A stretch of 64,000 nucleotides of DNA from Bacteroidota bacterium (lineage in GTDB: Bacteria > Bacteroidota > Bacteroidia > Bacteroidales > Paludibacteraceae), in NCBI GenBank assembly GCA_017860295.1, contig JAFNAS010000014.1, positions 1 through 64,000 on the forward strand, read 5' to 3'. Each line of letters opens with the position of its first letter. Position 1 is the stretch's first letter. This document shows, in pieces, positions 53,843 to 62,531 of this stretch. Position numbers and translations under genes: made by a program. Under the pieces are notes generated by a model. That model made no database searches, had not been told where the DNA came from, and was given only the letters and a program-made list of their open reading frames with translations.

Positions 53843-54140
53843 GATTGTTTTTCTATTCGGGAAAACAATCGAAGAGGGAATCCGGTAAGTTCGGTTTCGC
53901 TGAATAATCCCGGAGCTGTACCCGCAGCTGTAGATCCCATTAACGTATCCGAAACACCATTGCCACTGTGAAACAGTGACCAGTGAACAGAAAACGGTAA
54001 GCAGAAAATAGTGAACAGAAAACAGTTAGAAATAACTGATACCTGATAACTGGAAACTGATACCTGATAGCTGACAACTGGAAACTGACAACGGGAAGGC
54101 TTCGGAGACGGGGATGAGCCAGAAGACCTGCCAGTGTTTG
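53843..54140 (+). ncRNA. Cobalamin (B12) riboswitch with expanded internal loop
   Basis: Core elements are in the right order: GAAGAGGGAATCCGGT (53871-53886), ATCCCGGAGCTGTACCCGCA (about 53907-53926), GCCACTG (53962-53968), GGGAAGGC (54093-54100) and the B12 box GATGAGCCAGAAGACCTGCC (54113-54132). A short stem (GATTGTTTT / AAAACAATC, 53843-53870) opens it. The segment between GCCACTG and GGGAAGGC is about 124 bases, several times longer than usual, and is filled with short repeats. No gene follows directly: the next is pckA at 54682. Confidence 0.88.
53969..54092 (+). repeat. Short-repeat insertion within the riboswitch
   Basis: AGTGAACAGAAAAC occurs twice (53982-53995 and 54010-54023), and ACTGATACCTGATA twice (54035-54048 and 54056-54069), with AACTGGAAACTGA between copies. 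This low-complexity block resembles the ACTACCGGCTACCGACTACC-type blocks elsewhere in the window. Confidence 0.75.
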
Positions 54141-54518
54141 TTTATTTACCGGAATTTCGGGATAAAGGTTCCAGAAGCATACAAATTCATGCATATACTT
54201 TTTTATTGTATTAAGTGCACAAATAACATTGTGTACGCATTGATTGTGCATGCCGTTTTGCAAGGCTGAATGCCTCTTTATATCCCATAACTTATTATTG
54301 GTTTGTTGCTAAAATGAATTCTAAATATAACGATTCTTTTGTCTTAACCTGGCACTGATATCATTTGGATGATAGCTGCCGGAAGTTATCGAAGAGTGAT
54401 AGAGGTGCTTTGGTAAGATAGAATGAAAAATATGGAGTATCGAATGTTTTTTAGTTATTGATAAACTGAATTTATATCTAATGGTAAGTAATGATGCCCT
54501 TTGAAAGGGTGATACTCC
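54141..54518 (+). other. Gene-free stretch between riboswitch and pckA hairpin
   Basis: About 380 bp with no convincing reading frame on either strand. A weak hairpin GCATGCC/GGCTGAATGC near 54248-54272 is followed by TCTTTA and could be a poor terminator. No TonB receptor or other B12-type gene is present. Confidence 0.5.
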
Positions 54519-54575
54519 GTGTTTGTGATAAGCCGTCAATGCCCTCGTGAGTGGTCATTGCGGCTTTCCAGACAC
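54519..54575 (+). ncRNA. Structured hairpin RNA motif, copy 1 (before pckA)
   Basis: Three stacked helices: GTGTTTG/CAGACAC (54519-54525 with 54569-54575), AAGCCG/CGGCTT (54530-54535 with 54561-54566) and CAATG/CATTG (54537-54541 with 54556-54560). The tip holds GTGA, a GNRA-type loop. Copy 2 at 56420 keeps the pairing with different bases. It lies 107 bp before the pckA start. Confidence 0.65.
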
Positions 54576-54681
54576 ATTTTATGGATAATATGACGCTTAT
54601 GTTTTCAAAGCCGGTTTTTAGCTACAACAAGCTTTGGACATAGAACGGATCTGCATAATTAACTATTTAAAATTAAAAACA

Positions 54682-56295
54682 ATGGCAATTTTAGATTTGA
54701 AGAAGTACGGTATTGCGGATGTTACCGAAATTGTTCATAACCCATCGTATGAGCTGCTTTTTAATGAAGAAACAAAAGCCGGGTTAGCGGGATTTGAAAT
54801 AGGAGAGGTAACGGAATTGGGCGCAGTCAATGTAATGACGGGTGAATATACCGGACGCTCGCCGAAAGATAAATTTTTTGTGCTGGACGAAACGACAAAA
54901 GATACCATTTGGTGGACTTCGGACGAATATAAAAATGATAATAAGCCACTTTCGCCTGAAAGTTGGAAAGCGTTAAAGGCTCTGGCTACAAAAGAGCTAT
55001 CGAATAAGAAACTTTTTGTTGTCGATGCTTTTTGCGGAGCTAATGTTACTTCGCGTATCAAAATACGTTTCATTATGGAAGTGGCATGGCAGGCTCATTT
55101 TGTTACTAATATGTTTATTCGTCCTTCAAAAGAAGAACTGGAGTCTTTTGGAGAACCTGACTTTGTGGTAATGACCGCTTCTAAGGCTAAAGTAAGTAAT
55201 TATAAAGAGTTGGGACTTAATTCGGAAACAGCGGTTGTCTTCAATTTGACTGAAAAAATACAGGTTATTCTGAACACATGGTATGGCGGTGAGATGAAAA
55301 AAGGGATGTTTTCTTATATGAATTATCTTTTGCCGTTGAAAGGTATGGCTTCCATGCATTGTTCGGCCAATACCGACAAAGAAGGCAAAAATACAGCTAT
55401 TTTCTTCGGTTTGTCGGGAACCGGAAAAACAACACTTTCTACCGATCCGAAGCGTTTATTGATCGGGGATGATGAACACGGTTGGGATGATGATGGTGTC
55501 TTTAATTTCGAAGGAGGCTGTTATGCCAAGGTAATTAATCTGAGCAAAGAAGCCGAACCCGATATTTATGCTGCCATTAAACGCGATGCTTTACTTGAAA
55601 ACGTGACAGTGGAAAACGGAGGAAAAATTAATTTTGCCGATAAATCGGTTACGGAGAATACCCGTGTTTCTTATCCTATCCATCATATCGATAATGTTGT
55701 AAAACCTGTTTCGAAAGGGCCTGCCGCTCAAAAGGTGATCTTTCTCTCTGCGGATGCCTTTGGAGTATTGCCTCCGGTTTCCATCCTAAGTCCGGAGCAG
55801 ACTCAATACTATTTTCTTTCCGGATTTACTGCTAAACTGGCCGGAACCGAACGGGGCATTACCGAACCGACACCTACCTTTTCGGCATGTTTCGGTGCTG
55901 CATTTCTATCCCTGCATCCAACAAGATACGGTGAAGAGCTTGTTAAAAAAATGCAGGCTTCAGGAGCAAAAGCTTATTTGGTAAATACGGGGTGGAATGG
56001 TTCGGGTAAGCGAATCTCTATCAAAGACACTCGGGGCATTATTGATGCCATTCTTGACGGATCGATAGATAAAGCACCTACGAAGACGATTCCGTTTTTC
56101 AACTTTGTTGTCCCTACCGCATTACCGGGTGTAGATACCACTATACTCGATCCGAGGAATACATACAGTACCGTTGGCGTTTGGGATGGCAAAGCTCAAG
56201 ATTTGGCTGGCCGTTTCATCAACAACTTTGCCAAATTTATTGGAAATGAAAAAGGCAAGGCGCTTGTAAGTGCCGGACCGAAATATGATGAATAA
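54682..56295 (+). CDS. pckA: Phosphoenolpyruvate carboxykinase (ATP)
   Basis: A 537-residue ATP-dependent PEP carboxykinase interconverting oxaloacetate and PEP. In fermenting Bacteroidales it commonly runs towards oxaloacetate, fixing CO2 for the succinate/propionate route. Signatures: [20 protein letters not shown] near residue 130, the P-loop [13 protein letters not shown] near 247 and [20 protein letters not shown] near 265 (kinase-1a and metal motifs). Start ATG 54682 gives [11 protein letters not shown]; an earlier ATG at 54634 would add an unusual tail. Bracketed by two copies of a hairpin RNA motif. Confidence 0.96.
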   Translation: MAILDLKKYGIADVTEIVHNPSYELLFNEETKAGLAGFEIGEVTELGAVNVMTGEYTGRSPKDKFFVLDETTKDTIWWTSDEYKNDNKPLSPESWKALKALATKELSNKKLFVVDAFCGANVTSRIKIRFIMEVAWQAHFVTNMFIRPSKEELESFGEPDFVVMTASKAKVSNYKELGLNSETAVVFNLTEKIQVILNTWYGGEMKKGMFSYMNYLLPLKGMASMHCSANTDKEGKNTAIFFGLSGTGKTTLSTDPKRLLIGDDEHGWDDDGVFNFEGGCYAKVINLSKEAEPDIYAAIKRDALLENVTVENGGKINFADKSVTENTRVSYPIHHIDNVVKPVSKGPAAQKVIFLSADAFGVLPPVSILSPEQTQYYFLSGFTAKLAGTERGITEPTPTFSACFGAAFLSLHPTRYGEELVKKMQASGAKAYLVNTGWNGSGKRISIKDTRGIIDAILDGSIDKAPTKTIPFFNFVVPTALPGVDTTILDPRNTYSTVGVWDGKAQDLAGRFINNFAKFIGNEKGKALVSAGPKYDE

Positions 56296-56419
56296 GTTTC
56301 ACTTTAGTGTATTTAGGGGTTTCGGTATAATCTAATTATGTTGATGTCGGCTCCAACAAATACTCAAAATGTGTGAAGGTAGAGTAGGTGTTGAGGCTAT
56401 GCAGATTGACTGAAACCCC

Positions 56420-56481
56420 GTGTTTGTGATAAGCCGTCCATACCCACGTGAGTGGTTATGGCGGCTTTGCAAACACTTTTT
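56420..56481 (+). ncRNA. Structured hairpin RNA motif, copy 2 (after pckA)
   Basis: GTGTTTG/CAAACAC (56420-56426 with 56470-56476), AAGCCG/CGGCTT (56431-56436 with 56462-56467), CCATA/TATGG (56438-56442 with 56457-56461), and CCAC-GTGA-GTGG at the tip. Followed by TTTTT, so it may also end the pckA transcript. The helix bases differ from copy 1 in a pairing-preserving way. Confidence 0.65.
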
Positions 56482-56482
56482 A

Positions 56483-57025
56483 TTATGTGCGGATACTGAA
56501 TTCGCATCCGCAATATTGCTGATTGTAAAAATTATTTTCCTGCAATAAGATCTTCCGGCGTTCTGTCAAACCTCCCTTTTTCCAATCTTTATCCCAGAAA
56601 TCGATATCATGGCATTGCGCTGCCGCCCACTTTCCTGCCTCTGTAATTTGGGATAGACTTTTCCAGCGAGAACCTGTTAACGTAGTTGTAAACTGTGTAA
56701 ATTGCAGCTCCGAAGCTATCGACGCTGTAGCATACAGCCGCATTTTGAAACATTGCAGGCATCGTTTGCCTCTTTCCGGTTCTTCTTCCAGACTGGCCAT
56801 TTGTCGTAACCATTGTTGATGGTCGTAATCGCCATCGATAAAACGGATATCCTGTTTCTCGGCATAACAGATGCACTCCTCTTTCCGTTTCTTATACTCT
56901 TCTTGCGGGTAAATATTTGGATTGAAAAAAAAGAGTGTAGGCATGTAATCGTTGTTCAGCATCCATTCGATAATGGGTGCCGAGCAGGGAGCACAACAGG
57001 TGTGGAGTAAAATCTTATTTTGCAA
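56483..57025 (-). CDS. queH: Epoxyqueuosine reductase QueH
   Basis: A 180-residue QueH (DUF208) enzyme that reduces epoxyqueuosine to queuosine in tRNA, the last step of queuosine synthesis in many anaerobes lacking QueG. The metal/iron-sulfur cysteines are visible: LLHTCCAPCSAP at residues 6-17, KRCLQCFKMRL near 88 and QQYCGCEFS near the C-terminus. Its segment TLTGSRWKSLSQI is the family pattern. It ends this minus-strand operon and starts 11 bp after the C_GCAxxG_C_C gene. Confidence 0.92.
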   Translation of the reverse strand: MQNKILLHTCCAPCSAPIIEWMLNNDYMPTLFFFNPNIYPQEEYKKRKEECICYAEKQDIRFIDGDYDHQQWLRQMASLEEEPERGKRCLQCFKMRLYATASIASELQFTQFTTTLTGSRWKSLSQITEAGKWAAAQCHDIDFWDKDWKKGGLTERRKILLQENNFYNQQYCGCEFSIRT

Positions 57026-57036
57026 TTTGTATTCTG

Positions 57037-57522
57037 TTAAAAAGTATCTGACGATTTAGCTATTTCGGTTCCTACAATTTCGGCAGCCATCGCAACACAA
57101 CGACTACATGGTCGTAAAGCATAATAACGGGTATTTCGTTCTGAAGGAGTTGCTTCTTCCGGTTGCCGTTTAATCTTGAGTAAATCGGCACAAATATAAG
57201 AACCCATCTCCTGTTTGAATTCCGTTGCAGTTCGTTGGACGGCCTGATAGTTGGTCGTTTTTGCTTTCTTGTCAGTTATATCTGTGGCCGGATAATGTAA
57301 TCCGAGCACCATAAACATGCCGCTGACTGCGCCGCATACTTCGCGCAATCTACCCATACCACCTCCGAAAGAGGATGCAAATTTTGTTGCGGTTTCTTGA
57401 TCTATACCGTATAAATCGGCATAAGCCATTAATACGGATTGCGAACAATTATATCCTTGTTCAAAAAAGTCGATAGCTTTTTGAGTTCTCACTTCAATCA
57501 ATTTATTTTGTTGTGCTGTCAT
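57037..57522 (-). CDS. C_GCAxxG_C_C family (putative redox) protein
   Basis: A 161-residue protein (166 from the alternative ATG 57537). The name-giving motif is complete: YNCSQSVLMAY with the first Cys, then GRLREVCGAVSGMFMVLG, IC-containing GSYICADLLK and RPCSRCVAMAAEI. Members are thought to bind a metal or iron-sulfur centre and occur in anaerobes; function is not established. I prefer ATG 57522 (MTAQQNK), which reduces the overlap with the thioesterase gene to 20 bp. It follows that gene in the operon. Confidence 0.88.
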   Translation of the reverse strand: MTAQQNKLIEVRTQKAIDFFEQGYNCSQSVLMAYADLYGIDQETATKFASSFGGGMGRLREVCGAVSGMFMVLGLHYPATDITDKKAKTTNYQAVQRTATEFKQEMGSYICADLLKIKRQPEEATPSERNTRYYALRPCSRCVAMAAEIVGTEIAKSSDTF

Positions 57523-57925
57523 GTTGATATTTTTCAATTGCTTTTACTAAAAACGGAGGTGGTACACATGGTTTCCAATTATTCAAACCGACAAACGCAA
57601 GTTCAGTCTCGGCTTCGTTTATTAATTCATCTTTTTCATTTTGAAGTCGGTAAGTAAACCAAATGCGAACGCCTTTGATGGCTTTTAATGTTGTCTTGAC
57701 TGTAAGCAATTCATCGTATTTGGTCGTTTTTACAAATTTGAATTTCATACTAATCACAGGACACATTATGCCTGCGTCTTCTATCGTTTGATAGGGGATA
57801 CCTATATTTCGCAACAGTTCCCATCTTGCTCGTTCATAATACTTGGCATAGTTGGAATGGTGAACGGTTCCCATTTTGTCCGTATCAGGGTAAGCTACCC
57901 TAAATTTATATTCGTATGTTATCAT
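57503..57925 (-). CDS. Acyl-CoA thioesterase (4HBT, YbgC-like)
   Basis: A 140-residue hot-dog-fold thioesterase. The catalytic Asp lies in YPDTDKMGTVHHSNYAKYYE near residue 14-33, the YbgC/4-hydroxybenzoyl-CoA signature, and the strand VIWFTYRLQ-like VRIWFTYRLQNEKDELINEA follows. It hydrolyses acyl-CoA thioesters in the cytoplasm. Its 3' end overlaps the following gene, and it is 3 bp after the Mrp gene, so it is co-transcribed. Confidence 0.92.
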   Translation of the reverse strand: MITYEYKFRVAYPDTDKMGTVHHSNYAKYYERARWELLRNIGIPYQTIEDAGIMCPVISMKFKFVKTTKYDELLTVKTTLKAIKGVRIWFTYRLQNEKDELINEAETELAFVGLNNWKPCVPPPFLVKAIEKYQHDSTTK

Positions 57926-57928
57926 TTG

Positions 57929-58759
57929 TTATTCTCGTATATATCGATACTCTTTTTTCTGATTTATAACAGCATAAGCCAGTTGTTTGAAGGCAGAATC
58001 GATGTTTGGGTCATCAAATATATCGGTTAGATTTCCCTTGTCACAATCCCAGCAAATTAATTCATTAATCGGGATTTGCGTCAAAACGGCAAGATCGAAA
58101 ATCTCGGATAGTTTTTGGGCTCCTCCTTGTCCAAAGATAAGATATTTTTCTTCCGGATGTTTGGTCGGTGTAAACCATGACATATTCTCAACAATGCCTA
58201 AGATAGGAATTCCGATATGTTCATCTTTCAACATACCGATAGCTTTTTGCACATCTGCAAGTGCCATTTGTTGTGGTGTGGTAACAACAATTGCACCCGA
58301 AATATAAAAATTTTGGAGGAGTGTTATAAGCACATCTCCTGTTCCGGGAGGCGTGTCGATGATTAAGTAATCAAGTTGACCCCATTCTGTCTCAGTTAAA
58401 AGCTGCTTAATGGCATTGGTTACCATAGGCCCTCTCCATACGACTGCTTGTTTTTCGTCAAAGAAAAATCCGATGGACATAATCTTAAGACCGAGTCGAA
58501 TAAACGGTTCCATCAATTGTTTCCCGTTTTTCTCGATTAATGTAGGTCTGGCCTCATCTTTAATTTTGAACAATGTAGGAATGGACGGTCCGAAAATATC
58601 TGCATCTAAAAGGCCAACGGAATAGCCTTTACGGACGAGCGTAAGAGCAAGACCGGATGCAACGGTAGATTTGCCAACACCGCCTTTCCCGGATGTTACC
58701 ATGATGATCTTTTTTACATCCGGCAATTTTGTTTTGACAATTTGATGTTGATTGTTCAT
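57929..58759 (-). CDS. Mrp/NBP35-type iron-sulfur carrier ATPase
   Basis: A 276-residue P-loop ATPase of the Mrp/ApbC family, which carries and transfers Fe-S clusters. The deviant Walker A is MVTSGKGGVGKSTVASGL near residue 19, switch motifs LLDADIFGPSIPTLF near 51 and IIDTPPGTGDVLI near 134. The usual C-terminal CxxC of Fe-S carriers is not evident; a single Cys pair ICWDCDKGN near 239 could serve, spaced C-x2-C. It lies 15 bp downstream of two ferredoxin-MinD genes, which suggests a shared Fe-S task. Confidence 0.9.
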   Translation of the reverse strand: MNNQHQIVKTKLPDVKKIIMVTSGKGGVGKSTVASGLALTLVRKGYSVGLLDADIFGPSIPTLFKIKDEARPTLIEKNGKQLMEPFIRLGLKIMSIGFFFDEKQAVVWRGPMVTNAIKQLLTETEWGQLDYLIIDTPPGTGDVLITLLQNFYISGAIVVTTPQQMALADVQKAIGMLKDEHIGIPILGIVENMSWFTPTKHPEEKYLIFGQGGAQKLSEIFDLAVLTQIPINELICWDCDKGNLTDIFDDPNIDSAFKQLAYAVINQKKEYRYIRE

Positions 58760-58774
58760 ATCTTATCTATATGA

Positions 58775-59638
58775 TTAAACTGTAATAATTTTTGAATAGG
58801 TATTTCTAATTAGTTTGCTAATATCCGAATCAGGGGCATAATCGGTAATAGACTGACAATTGACCATAGCTTCGACAATTAGCGGATCAAACGGTAACTT
58901 ACCAATAACTTGTATGCCATTTTGATAGCAATAGGTTTCAATTCGAGATGTCATATCCGTATTAATGTCGAATTTGTTGATAATGACACTTGTGTGTAAT
59001 TTAAAACCGGCAGTAATTTCAAGTGTTCGTTTCAAATCATGAAGTCCTGACATGGTAGGTTCTGTTACAATCACAACGGCATCGACACCTGTAATGGTAC
59101 TGATTACAGGGCATCCGATTCCCGGAGGTCCGTCAATAATAATATTTGGGATTCCGGATTCTTTTGCAATTTGTTTTGCTTTTTCACGAACCAGATTGAC
59201 CAACCGACCAGAGTTCTCCTCTCCGGGAGCAAGTCGACCGTAAACCATTCTGCCGTTTTGAAAATATCCGGCATACATCCGGCTTTTGTCTTCATTTACA
59301 ATACAAATTGCTTCTCGCGGACAAATACGCGAACATAATACGCATCCATCACATAATGTTTCAAGAACGGTTATTTTATGATCCTTTTCAACGATAGCAT
59401 CAAACCGGCAGTAGTCAATACATACTCCGCAGCTGTCGCATTTCTCTTGATTTATTACTGCTTTCTGTCCAGAGACAAAAGCATATTCTTCGCCACAGAC
59501 AGGATTGAATAACAGATAGAGATTAGCAGCATCTACATCGCAGTCGGTCAACACTATTTCATTTTGCAGAGTAGCAAATGCCGCACTAATACTGCTTTTC
59601 CCGGTTCCACCTTTGCCGCTAATTATTGCTATTTCCAT
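58775..59638 (-). CDS. MinD-family ATPase with a 2x[4Fe-4S] ferredoxin insert (1)
   Basis: A 287-residue nucleotide-binding protein (290 from ATG 59647). The deviant Walker A is IISGKGGTGKSSISAAFA near the start. A ferredoxin insert follows at about residues 65-105: CDSCGVCIDYCRFDAI and LCDGCVLCSRICPREAI, enough Cys for two 4Fe-4S clusters. The ATPase resumes with NIIIDGPPGIGCPVISTI. Such proteins are found in methanogens and anaerobes near NifX-like genes; function is not established. It overlaps the homologous gene upstream by 20 bp. Confidence 0.9.
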   Translation of the reverse strand: MEIAIISGKGGTGKSSISAAFATLQNEIVLTDCDVDAANLYLLFNPVCGEEYAFVSGQKAVINQEKCDSCGVCIDYCRFDAIVEKDHKITVLETLCDGCVLCSRICPREAICIVNEDKSRMYAGYFQNGRMVYGRLAPGEENSGRLVNLVREKAKQIAKESGIPNIIIDGPPGIGCPVISTITGVDAVVIVTEPTMSGLHDLKRTLEITAGFKLHTSVIINKFDINTDMTSRIETYCYQNGIQVIGKLPFDPLIVEAMVNCQSITDYAPDSDISKLIRNTYSKIITV

Positions 59639-60497
59639 ATTGTTCAATAATAGTGTCGTACAACTGATTAAATTTTACGTCCCAATCAGGATACAGATTT
59701 GTTAATAACTCTCCGTTTGAGTAGCTAACGGCAATTCTCTTATCAAATGGCACAGTCATCAGTAACGGAATATTTTCCAGTTGCAAGTAGTCATAAATAT
59801 CATTATTTCCTAAACCTGCCCTGTTGATAATTACCCCATAAGATTTACCCATGCTTTTCAGAGTATCTACCGATTGCATTAAATCGCTTAACCCAAAAGG
59901 AGTGGGTTCTGTTACCAGAACTACATAATCAGCCGTAGCAACCGTTTGAATAAATGGACAGGAAGTACCCGGTGGGGAGTCTAATAAAACTAAATCAAAC
60001 CCGACAGTTTCTTTAATCGCATGCTTAATAACATTGACTGGAGAATAAACTCCTACATTCATTCTTGCCTCAATCAGAGCGCTATTTGTTGAAACACCAT
60101 ACTGACTAACAGAGCCTAATAGATCATCTTTTTCTATTATGGCATTATCATTGCAAGCTACAGAACAAGCTCCGCATCCGTGACAAAGTTCGTCCAGCAC
60201 CTTTATCATCTTTGTGTCTTTCAGAAAAAAGATAGCATTGTAGTTACAGTACTCCTTACATTTCCCACAATAGGTACATTTTGATTCGTCAATTACAGGA
60301 ACCTTTTGGGTAACCTTATGTGTGTATTGCAATTCGCCACTGAGAAATTCCCTGTCATTGGGTTCTTCCGCATCACAATCGACCAGAGCGATATTAAAGT
60401 CTCTTTTTTGCAATACATTAAAAAGGTTGGTTGAGATAAACGTCTTACCGGTTCCCCCCTTACCACTTGCAATTGCAATTTTCGTTTTTGAGTTCAC
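59619..60497 (-). CDS. MinD-family ATPase with a 2x[4Fe-4S] ferredoxin insert (2)
   Basis: A 292-residue homologue of the previous protein with the same layout: Walker A IASGKGGTGKTFISTNLF, ferredoxin insert CTYCGKCKEYCNYNAIF and CHGCGACSVACNDNAI, then LLDSPPGTSCPFIQTV. The two probably form a heterodimer, as in other clusters of this kind. Its start overlaps the stop of the ZIP gene by 4 bp (ATGA-type on the minus strand), so translation is coupled. Confidence 0.9.
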   Translation of the reverse strand: MNSKTKIAIASGKGGTGKTFISTNLFNVLQKRDFNIALVDCDAEEPNDREFLSGELQYTHKVTQKVPVIDESKCTYCGKCKEYCNYNAIFFLKDTKMIKVLDELCHGCGACSVACNDNAIIEKDDLLGSVSQYGVSTNSALIEARMNVGVYSPVNVIKHAIKETVGFDLVLLDSPPGTSCPFIQTVATADYVVLVTEPTPFGLSDLMQSVDTLKSMGKSYGVIINRAGLGNNDIYDYLQLENIPLLMTVPFDKRIAVSYSNGELLTNLYPDWDVKFNQLYDTIIEQYGNSNN

Positions 60498-61243
60498 TTA
60501 ATTAGTTTTATCAGAAAAATAATAGATATACCTGTGAGTATTAGCAATATTTGAATAATAGACTCAGAAGTTTTCGTTTTCTTGTGCATTTCCGGAATCA
60601 GTTCGGCCATGGCAATGTATAGAAAACTGGCTGCCGAAAAAGTCAATGCATAGGGGATAAAGGATTTCATTCCCTGCATGAAGAAATAAGCCAGAATACC
60701 AGAAATAATAGCCGTGCTGCCAGAAAGCATATTAAACCAAAGAGCTTTTCTTTTCGACAATCCGCTCTTTAGTAATATTCCAAAATCTCCCATTTCCTGA
60801 GGTATTTCATGAAAAATTACCGAAAGTGTCACAAATAATCCCATATCTATAGAAGTGAGAAAGGATGCAGCAATGATAATTCCGTCGATGGCATTGTGAA
60901 ATGCGTCACCTATCAGTATCATCGGGGCTGCGGCGTGGATATGCCGTTCACAGTTTTTGTTTTTGCAAGTATGCCATAAGATAAGTTTCTCCAAGATGAA
61001 GAAGAAAAATATACCTGCTAAAATCAACTGCATGGTTTGAGTTGTATCCATAAGGCTTAATGCCTTTGGAATCATGCCGAAAAAAGCAGCTCCAAGCAAT
61101 GTTCCACCGGCCATATATACCAACCAGGTGGAAATTTTCTCCAAGACAGCTCCTCTGAACAGCAAAAGCAGGGAAGCAATGGCAACGCTTCCCACACTGC
61201 CACTAATTAAAGCAGCTACTGTCAGCTCCAACTCTAAGCTCAT
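60494..61243 (-). CDS. ZIP-family metal transporter
   Basis: A 249-residue membrane protein with eight predicted helices. Metal-site histidines are in IGDAFHNAIDGIIIAASF (TM4) and FHEIPQEMGDFGILLKSG (TM5), the ZIP hallmark HN-D / HE-PHE-like motif, here HEIPQEMGD. A Cys/His-rich loop (CKNKNCERHIHAAAP) precedes TM4. It should import zinc, iron or manganese into the cytoplasm. It lies directly before the MinD pair, linking metal supply to the iron-sulfur proteins. Confidence 0.9.
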   Translation of the reverse strand: MSLELELTVAALISGSVGSVAIASLLLLFRGAVLEKISTWLVYMAGGTLLGAAFFGMIPKALSLMDTTQTMQLILAGIFFFFILEKLILWHTCKNKNCERHIHAAAPMILIGDAFHNAIDGIIIAASFLTSIDMGLFVTLSVIFHEIPQEMGDFGILLKSGLSKRKALWFNMLSGSTAIISGILAYFFMQGMKSFIPYALTFSAASFLYIAMAELIPEMHKKTKTSESIIQILLILTGISIIFLIKLIK

Positions 61244-61258
61244 AATAATATCAAAAAT

Positions 61259-62167
61259 TTATTCTTGGCTATTATCGGCAATTGATTTATTACAAACCAC
61301 GAAACTGTCTTTTTCTACATGCAACAGTTCGGCAACAACATCACATTTTACCATCAATAAGTGAAAAATACGAGGATCATTTTCTTCAATTAATCCTTCA
61401 AAATTACCTTGACCTTTCGAAATGATAAGATCAGCCTCTTTGTAATAGCGTAGAAACTCTTCACTGCACTCGCTCAATACGGTGGACGGCGCATCATAAC
61501 CGTTACTGATCACATCTGCGACTAAGTTCATTCCAACTTGTTGTGCGTCTTCTAATGTGGCATCATTGAGCACATGTGATCCTCGTACCGCAAATGTCAG
61601 ACGCGGATGCATAATCATCTCAATAAAAAGTTTGTCAAACACTATTTCACCGGCATTGTCGCCAAGATATAAAATTCTGGAGGCAGATTTCATTCTCCTA
61701 ATCAACTCTTTGGAGTGGTCAATGGCAAATTCGCTTTCAAGCACCTTCTGTATGGTAACCGGGACATCAAAATTTGCATTTGCACCATAGTCTATAATAT
61801 TTCCCGCTATAGCTAAGCGCAATGCCATATCAAATGGGTTGACCGATTCTAAAACTCTTGTTCGGAATTTTTTATAAAGCGAAAGTGACAAAGAATTACT
61901 TTCTGCTTTCTCTTTTGCATAAGGATTGTTTACTCCTGTAATTCGACAAAACTCCCTGTTCAGTTCGCTGTAAAGCTGTGCCATAGTTAGCGAAGCACCT
62001 CGTGCCATTACGAGATTAAAGTATCCGAAAAATTCTTGTCTTTGATTGTACGTAGCTTCATATTTGGTCAATAACCGATCGAAGGCATTGAAGTGGCAAT
62101 CCATGCATCGGAAATCGACTTCGTATTTTTGTCTCTCAGTGTTGGCAAGTGTGTTCGTGTTGGTCAT
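61259..62167 (-). CDS. ARMT1-like (DUF89) protein
   Basis: A 302-residue protein of the DUF89/ARMT1 family, metal-dependent phosphatases on damaged phosphometabolites. Signs are FRCMDCHFNAFDRLL (the N-terminal Cys-x2-Cys), LYLGDNAGEIVFDKLFIE near residue 190 (the conserved D-N-AGE motif), TFAVRGSHVLNDAT and LIISKGQGNFEGLIEE near 250 (late Asp/Lys region). ATG 62167 (MTNTNT) is preferred to 62188. Either way the N-terminus overlaps the His-rich end of the NifX-like gene by 32-53 bp. It may remove damaged cofactors or sugar phosphates. Confidence 0.88.
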   Translation of the reverse strand: MTNTNTLANTERQKYEVDFRCMDCHFNAFDRLLTKYEATYNQRQEFFGYFNLVMARGASLTMAQLYSELNREFCRITGVNNPYAKEKAESNSLSLSLYKKFRTRVLESVNPFDMALRLAIAGNIIDYGANANFDVPVTIQKVLESEFAIDHSKELIRRMKSASRILYLGDNAGEIVFDKLFIEMIMHPRLTFAVRGSHVLNDATLEDAQQVGMNLVADVISNGYDAPSTVLSECSEEFLRYYKEADLIISKGQGNFEGLIEENDPRIFHLLMVKCDVVAELLHVEKDSFVVCNKSIADNSQE

Positions 62168-62504
62168 CGTGGTTACAATAGTTTGCATTCAGGGAGAGGT
62201 CTCCCGCTAAAAAATCTTCAATAATCTCTTTGGCTCCTTTTATAGGGCTTCCAACAAAAGCATTGATGTTTTGTTGATTAAATAAATCTATGGCTTTTTG
62301 TCCCATCCCTCCAGCAATTACATCGGTAACCCCAAACGAAGCAATCCATCGTGGATATACGCCCGGTTCATGTGCCGGTGGTGTTTTTTCAATTATTTCT
62401 GAAATTTGATTGTTTTGTACGGTGGCAATTGCAAAATACTTACAATGCCCGAAGTGAGAACATAATGTCCCGTTTTCCATCGGAATGGCAATTTTTTTAG
62501 TCAT
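62136..62504 (-). CDS. NifX/NifB-like (dinitrogenase iron-molybdenum cofactor family) protein
   Basis: A 122-residue protein of the NifX / MTH1175 family. The N-terminus IAIPMENGTLCSHFGHCKYF and the turn GGMGQKAIDLFNQQNINAFV are typical. The C-terminus is rich in His (NHDDQHEHTCQH), perhaps a metal-binding tail. In nitrogen fixers NifX holds FeMo-cofactor precursors. No nif genes are visible here, so this is more likely a general iron-sulfur or metal-cofactor binding protein, as in other anaerobes. Confidence 0.88.
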   Translation of the reverse strand: MTKKIAIPMENGTLCSHFGHCKYFAIATVQNNQISEIIEKTPPAHEPGVYPRWIASFGVTDVIAGGMGQKAIDLFNQQNINAFVGSPIKGAKEIIEDFLAGDLSLNANYCNHDDQHEHTCQH

Positions 62505-62531
62505 AATTTCAATTTTTAGTGTAAAACAATT

